DNA of 64,000 nucleotides. Origin: Verrucomicrobiales bacterium. GTDB taxonomy: Bacteria; Verrucomicrobiota; Verrucomicrobiia; Limisphaerales; J093. Location: the NCBI GenBank assembly GCA_015075445.1, contig JABTUJ010000010.1, positions 62,001-126,000 on the forward strand, given 5' to 3'. A program made the translations under genes and the position numbers. The notes under the pieces are model-generated. The model worked only from the letters and a program-made list of their open reading frames with translations. It had not been told where the DNA came from and did no database searches. Shown piece after piece: positions 60,169 through 64,000 of this stretch; position 1 is the stretch's first letter, and the number at the start of each line of letters is the position of its first letter.

Positions 60169-61026
60169 ATGAAACCTCTCGTTTCGACCCTTCCGCGCCC
60201 GATGCCTGCCCGCCGGGCAGGGGCGCCGGCCTTCACCTTGATCGAACTGCTGGTCGTGATCGCGATCATCGCCATCCTGGCCGGCATGCTCCTCCCGGCC
60301 TTGGGCCGCGCCAAGGCCAAGGCCACGGGGGTTCATTGCATGAACAACCTCAAGCAGCCCAGTTGGCGTGGGTCATGTACGCTTGGCGACCAGCAAGAAG
60401 CCATCCCCGGCAATCACTGGCAAAACCAAGCCAACAAGGTCCGCAATGTCGGCAATTGGGCCTCCGGCTGGCTGGACCCGCGCCAGGCCAACAACACGGA
60501 CAACACCAACACCCTCCTGCTCCTCGACCCCCAATGGGCCGTCCTTGGCCCGTATGCCCAGTCGGCCGCGATCTATCGTTGCATGGCCAGCAAGGTGACG
60601 GCCCGGGCCGGTTCCACCCGGCTGCCGGTGGTCCGTACCGTCTCCATGAGCGGCTGGATGGGGTGGCCCAATACCGCGCCGTGGAACGTCGGCTACCGCC
60701 TCTTCCGCAAGACCACCGACATCATCGACCCATCGCCCAGCGAGACCTTCGTCTTCATCGACGAACGCGACGACAGCATCGATGACGCCTACTTCGCCAC
60801 CGACATGGGGACCCATCAGATCGTGAACTTCCCCGCGAGCTATCACGGCGGCTCGGGGGGTGTCACCTTCGCCGATGGTCACGCGGAGATCCATCGCTGG
60901 CGCAGCGAACAGTTGCTGCGTCGCCAGCAACTGGGCACCCAGACCCAGAAAAACGAATTCACCGCCGTGCCCGCCAACAATCCCGACCTCGTCTGGCTGC
61001 GCGCCCGCGCCACCAGCAGGGAATAG
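60169..61026 (+). CDS. Pseudopilin with H-X9-DG motif; short compensated frameshift
   Basis: 285 residues from the ATG at 60169. The helix [40 protein letters not shown] is intact and [16 protein letters not shown] carries H-X9-DG. After NNLKQ the frame reads [13 protein letters not shown], whereas the neighbouring frame reads the family-typical AQLAWVMYA: a one-base loss near 60357 and a one-base gain near 60390 scramble about 9 residues, then restore the frame. The protein is otherwise normal ([33 protein letters not shown]). Confidence 0.88.
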   Translation: MKPLVSTLPRPMPARRAGAPAFTLIELLVVIAIIAILAGMLLPALGRAKAKATGVHCMNNLKQPSWRGSCTLGDQQEAIPGNHWQNQANKVRNVGNWASGWLDPRQANNTDNTNTLLLLDPQWAVLGPYAQSAAIYRCMASKVTARAGSTRLPVVRTVSMSGWMGWPNTAPWNVGYRLFRKTTDIIDPSPSETFVFIDERDDSIDDAYFATDMGTHQIVNFPASYHGGSGGVTFADGHAEIHRWRSEQLLRRQQLGTQTQKNEFTAVPANNPDLVWLRARATSRE

Positions 61027-61143
61027 GCCCTCCGGCCAGGGCACCTCCGGAGCGGCAACCGCGCTTCCATGCACAACCACGCGAAGTCCGGCGTCCACCA
61101 GACACCTCTGGCCCGCCGCCACATCGACACCCCCCGCCCCGCC

Positions 61144-62214
61144 ATGAACCGTCGTCAGTTCACCGCCCGCGCTTCGCTGGCCGCCGCCGCGTTGGCCGCG
61201 CCGCTTGTCCACCTGCAGCCCGCGGAGCCGCCCCGGCGCCTCCGCATCGGCCAGATCGGCACCCAACACCCCCACGCCGCCGGCAAGCTCGCGGCCGTCC
61301 TCAAGTACCCCGAGACCTTCGAGTTCATCGGCATCGTCGAGGCGGACGCCGACCGCCGCGAGGCGGTGAAAAATGAGCCGCCTTACCGGGGATTGCGGTG
61401 GCTGCAGGAAGAGGAGCTGCTCGCCACGGAAGGCTTGCGCGCCGTGGCGGTCGAGACGGCCATCGCGGAGCTGGTGCCCACCGCGATCCGCTGCCTCCAC
61501 GCCGGCCACCATGTGCATGTCGACAAACCCGCGGGCGATTCCCTCGACGAGTGCCGGGCCATGCATCGCCTCGCCACCGAGCGCGGCCTCACCGTCCAGA
61601 TGGGCTACATGTTCCGCTACAACCCCGCCTTCCAACTCGCCCACCGCGTGGTGCGGGAAGGTTGGCTCGGAGACATCACCGAGGTCTCGGGCATGATCGG
61701 GAAATACGCCGACGACGCCAGCCGCCGCGAGTTCGCGACCTACCCCGGCGGTGGCATGTTCGAGCTCGCCTGCCATCTCATCGACCAACTGGTCTATCTG
61801 CTGGGCGCCCCCGCAAAGGTCACCGCCCACACGCGACGCAGCTTTCCCGCCAAGGACACCTTCGCGGACAACCAGCTTGCCGTGTTCGATTACCCGCAGG
61901 CCATCGCCACCATCCGCTGCAATCACATCGATCCGTTCGGGACCGAGCGACGCCAGTTCTCCCTCACCGGCACGCAGGGCACCCTCGAGATCCGACCGCT
62001 CGAACCGCCCCGGGCCCGCCTTGGCCTGGACCGCCCCCAGGGCGATCTTCTCCGCGGCTATCAGGACGTGGGCTTCCCGCCGCTCGCTGGCCGCTACGAC
62101 GCCGAGTTCCTCGATCTGGCCCGCGTCCTCCGCGGAGAGAAGTCGTTCGCCTGGGATGCCGCCCACGACATCGCCACCCACCAAGCCGTTCTCCGCGCCG
62201 CGGACATGCTGTGA
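61144..62214 (+). CDS. Exported Gfo/Idh/MocA-family oxidoreductase
   Basis: 356 residues from the ATG at 61144 (MNRRQFTARASLAAAALAAP), a short Tat-like leader. Features: RLRIGQIGTQHPHAAGKLAA, FIGIVEADADRREAV, VAVETAIAELVPTAI, VHVDKPAGDSLDECRAMH (DKP in place of the usual EKP; the Lys is kept) and YPGGGMFELACHLIDQLVYL. Smaller than the other two in this window and of a different subgroup. Expected to oxidise or reduce a sugar derivative with NAD(P). A beta-helix protein follows 46 bp downstream. Confidence 0.93.
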   Translation: MNRRQFTARASLAAAALAAPLVHLQPAEPPRRLRIGQIGTQHPHAAGKLAAVLKYPETFEFIGIVEADADRREAVKNEPPYRGLRWLQEEELLATEGLRAVAVETAIAELVPTAIRCLHAGHHVHVDKPAGDSLDECRAMHRLATERGLTVQMGYMFRYNPAFQLAHRVVREGWLGDITEVSGMIGKYADDASRREFATYPGGGMFELACHLIDQLVYLLGAPAKVTAHTRRSFPAKDTFADNQLAVFDYPQAIATIRCNHIDPFGTERRQFSLTGTQGTLEIRPLEPPRARLGLDRPQGDLLRGYQDVGFPPLAGRYDAEFLDLARVLRGEKSFAWDAAHDIATHQAVLRAADML

Positions 62215-62260
62215 AGTCCTGGCTCCATTCCGCTCCCCGAGCGTCCCCCCCTGCCACTCC

Positions 62261-63628
62261 ATGAAAGCGCACCACCGCCCCTGTTTCCGGACCTTGAGTC
62301 GCATTGCCCACCGTGACCGTGTTGCTGGCGGCTCCCGGCGGCGCGCCGGCTGGTTCTTCGTGCCACTGCTGCTCGCGCTCTTGACTTCGATGGCGCGGGG
62401 CGCCGAGCCAGCAGGCCCAGCATCGATCCAACGTCTCGGGCCCTTGGGGTCCGGGACCGCGGATGACACCGCCGCGATCCAGCAAGCCTTGGATGAAGCC
62501 GGCAAGAACGGCGGGCAGGTGCAGTTGCTGTCGGGGCGTTACCGCGTGGCGGGGAGTCTGCGCATCCCGGCGGGCGTCACGCTGCGAGGCGTGGCCGAGG
62601 CACCCGTCTGGAGTGAACCGCTCCAAGGGTCAGTGATTCTGGCCACAGGCGGGCGGGGAGACGAGGACGCGGCGCCGCTGTTCGAGCTGGGTCATTCGGC
62701 CACCGTGTGCGGGCTCACCGTCTGGTACCCGGAGCAGAAGCCCACGGAGATTGTCCCTTACCCGTGGACGTTCCATCTGCGCGGACATGACAACACCGTC
62801 GAGAACGTCACGTTGATCAACAGTTACAGCGGCATCCGCATCGGCCCGGAGAACAACGTGCGCCACCGCATCCGCAGCGTGGTGGGCTGCGTGCTCCGGC
62901 GCGGCATCTTCGTGGATTTCTGCACCGACATCGGGCGCATCGAGAACGTGCAGTTTCATTGCCACTGGTGGTCGGCACGCGAGGTGGGCGGGGACTGGAA
63001 ACCGGTGCACGAGTACATGTGGCGGAACCTCGAGGCGTTCATCTTCGGCCGCACGGACTGGGAGTATGTGGCGAACACCTTCGTCTACCCCGTGAACATC
63101 GGGTACCGCTTCATCGCCACGCCGCACGGCGCGGCCAACGGCCAGTTCTCCGGCATCGGCGCCGACGAAGCGCAGATCTGCGTCAAGGTGGAGGCCATCC
63201 AACCCATGGGTCTGCTCATCAGCAACGGCCAGTTCGTCTGCATGCACGGTGACCGCCGCGTGCCGGTGGTGGTCGAGGACTCGTGCCACGGCTCGGTCCG
63301 CCTGGTGAACTGCGCGTTCTGGGGGCCGAACCGACAGTGCGTCGTGTCGCACAGCCGCAGCTTCGTGTCCTTGTCCGACTGCTATCTCAGCAGCGCCGGT
63401 CGGGAGACGAACCCCGGCGTGTTCCTCATCGAGGCCGATGGCGGCAAGCTCCAGGTTCGTGGCTGCAGCTTCGGCTCGGATGAACCGGCGATTGCACTCC
63501 GCAAGGGCCTTCAGCACGCCATCATCACCGACAACAACGGCCGCCACGGGGTCGAGATCGTCAACGAGATCGGCGACCAAGCCATCCTCGCCCACAACGA
63601 GCCGCCCTCCGCGCCCGCCCCCCGCTAG
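62261..63628 (+). CDS. Secreted right-handed beta-helix protein (pectate-lyase-superfamily type)
   Basis: 455 residues from the ATG at 62261. A signal-anchor region (GWFFVPLLLALLTSMARGAE) is followed by the Pectate_lyase_3-type opening: LGPLGSGTADDTAAIQQALD and GGQVQLLSGRYRVAGSL, IPAGVTLRGVAEAP. Parallel beta-helix coils follow (NTVENVTLINSYSGIRIGPE, RGIFVDFCTDIGRIENVQFH, SVRLVNCAFWGPNRQCVVSH). These proteins bind or cleave pectin-like polymers or other acidic glycans; catalytic residues cannot be assigned by eye. Probably in one unit with the oxidoreductase upstream. Confidence 0.88.
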   Translation: MKAHHRPCFRTLSRIAHRDRVAGGSRRRAGWFFVPLLLALLTSMARGAEPAGPASIQRLGPLGSGTADDTAAIQQALDEAGKNGGQVQLLSGRYRVAGSLRIPAGVTLRGVAEAPVWSEPLQGSVILATGGRGDEDAAPLFELGHSATVCGLTVWYPEQKPTEIVPYPWTFHLRGHDNTVENVTLINSYSGIRIGPENNVRHRIRSVVGCVLRRGIFVDFCTDIGRIENVQFHCHWWSAREVGGDWKPVHEYMWRNLEAFIFGRTDWEYVANTFVYPVNIGYRFIATPHGAANGQFSGIGADEAQICVKVEAIQPMGLLISNGQFVCMHGDRRVPVVVEDSCHGSVRLVNCAFWGPNRQCVVSHSRSFVSLSDCYLSSAGRETNPGVFLIEADGGKLQVRGCSFGSDEPAIALRKGLQHAIITDNNGRHGVEIVNEIGDQAILAHNEPPSAPAPR

Positions 63629-63649
63629 CCTGGAAATCTCATCCCCACT

Positions 63650-63752
63650 GTAGGCGCCGACGTGAGGAGGCGTTTCGGAGCGTAGGTGCCGACGTGAGGA
63701 GGCTCTGCCGGCCAGCACCAACTCCCCTTCGCCTCCTCACGTCGGCGCCTAC
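63650..63752. repeat. Intergenic palindromic repeat array D
   Basis: Two direct copies of the 22-mer beginning GTAGG(C/T)GCCGACGTGAGGAG at 63650 and 63682, and an inverted copy at 63731-63752. Here GACGTG replaces GACGTC in every copy, so this locus carries its own variant. It lies between convergent genes. Confidence 0.88.
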
Positions 63753-63796
63753 AGTCTGTCGCGGTTCCGTGCCGAGCAGGAAACATCCGGGCCAGG

Positions 63797-64000
63797 CTAC
63801 CACCGCGCCCCAAACCCGGCGTACTGCCGCAGCAGCCGATTCACCGTCGGGGCATGGGCCCGGAACGGTTCGGCTGGCGGTGGCGGGGTGTCCAGTGTGG
63901 CCGACGCGCCAAACGGCGTCTGCGCCAGCTTGAGGTTGTAGGCCTTGACCAGCAGCGGTTCGAGATTGACCACGTCCCGGATGTTATAGGCCAGGAGCGT
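63797..64000 (-). CDS. YprB-like RNase H-fold nuclease, C-terminus only
   Basis: Partial minus-strand gene; 67 codons with the stop at 63797-63799 and no start in the window. The text TLLAYNIRDVVNLEPLLVKA followed by YNLKLAQTPF matches the C-terminus of the ribonuclease H-like YprB family, in which DVVNLEPL carries the last catalytic Asp of the DEDD-type exonuclease fold. The last 35 residues are Pro-rich and then helical (TVNRLLRQYAGFGARW). Function presumed: 3'-5' exonuclease on nucleic acids. It converges on the beta-helix gene across array D. Confidence 0.7.
   Translation of the reverse strand, partial: TLLAYNIRDVVNLEPLLVKAYNLKLAQTPFGASATLDTPPPPAEPFRAHAPTVNRLLRQYAGFGARW

Overview
The window is GC-rich bacterial DNA, most likely from Verrucomicrobiota and plausibly the Limisphaerales/Pedosphaera side of the phylum. 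The signs are four pseudopilins carrying the H-X9-DG motif (one of them broken), a two-domain DUF1080 protein, three Tat- or Sec-exported Gfo/Idh/MocA oxidoreductases, a GH95 alpha-L-fucosidase, a PEP-CTERM protein, LamG/CotH/lamin-tail surface proteins, a TPR-bearing Ser/Thr kinase coupled to an ECF sigma factor, and palindromic repeats between genes. No tRNA, rRNA or CRISPR array was found. The taxonomy is inferred from gene content only.

Layout. 1-13.5 kb is mostly minus strand: partial hrpA helicase, a pseudopilin, aroB (plus strand), a transposase-N-domain-only protein, repeat array A, an exported oxidoreductase, the sigma/kinase pair, an alpha/beta hydrolase and an FAD oxidoreductase. 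13.5-15.2 kb holds repeat array B, dtd and a frameshifted EamA transporter. 15.2-17.6 kb is a decayed defence island: stubs of a type III restriction-modification locus, then an AAA ATPase/DUF4276 pair behind a strong promoter overlapped by a 17-bp perfect palindrome. 17.9-30.6 kb carries carbohydrate and surface genes: DUF1080, GH95, a PEP-CTERM protein, an isomerase/ceramidase-like fusion, array C and a 1807-residue CotH/lamin-tail protein. 30.7-34.4 kb is a second accessory patch: a broken DUF4143 ATPase, an ArsR regulator, a VapBC-type module and a Sel1/AlbA_2 protein.

34.5-40.4 kb holds a G3E metal-chaperone GTPase behind a 26-bp palindrome, an aquaporin stub, rpsO-pnp (pnp has a long charged repeat tail) and a cell-wall amidase. 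40.5-50.2 kb holds a LamG/Ig protein, a pseudopilin and a sugar-uptake operon (lipoprotein, ATPase, permease) followed by a GH32-type fructosidase. 50.4-63.6 kb holds a URO-D-family protein, a six-hairpin glycosidase-like protein with a coupled TolB-like lipoprotein, a wrecked GH9 gene coupled to a wrecked pseudopilin, two more oxidoreductases, a HEAT-repeat protein, a pseudopilin with a compensated frameshift and a beta-helix protein. The window ends in repeat array D and the C-terminus of a YprB-like nuclease.

Themes. (1) Exported polysaccharide degradation: fucosidase, fructosidase, GH9 relic, DUF1080, beta-helix and oxidoreductases, with a matching sugar importer. (2) Several independent repeat families between genes, one palindromic family at four loci. 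(3) An unusual density of frameshifts and internal deletions; some may be assembly error rather than biology. (4) Three starts placed 6-7 nt after a good -10 box, suggesting leaderless transcripts.
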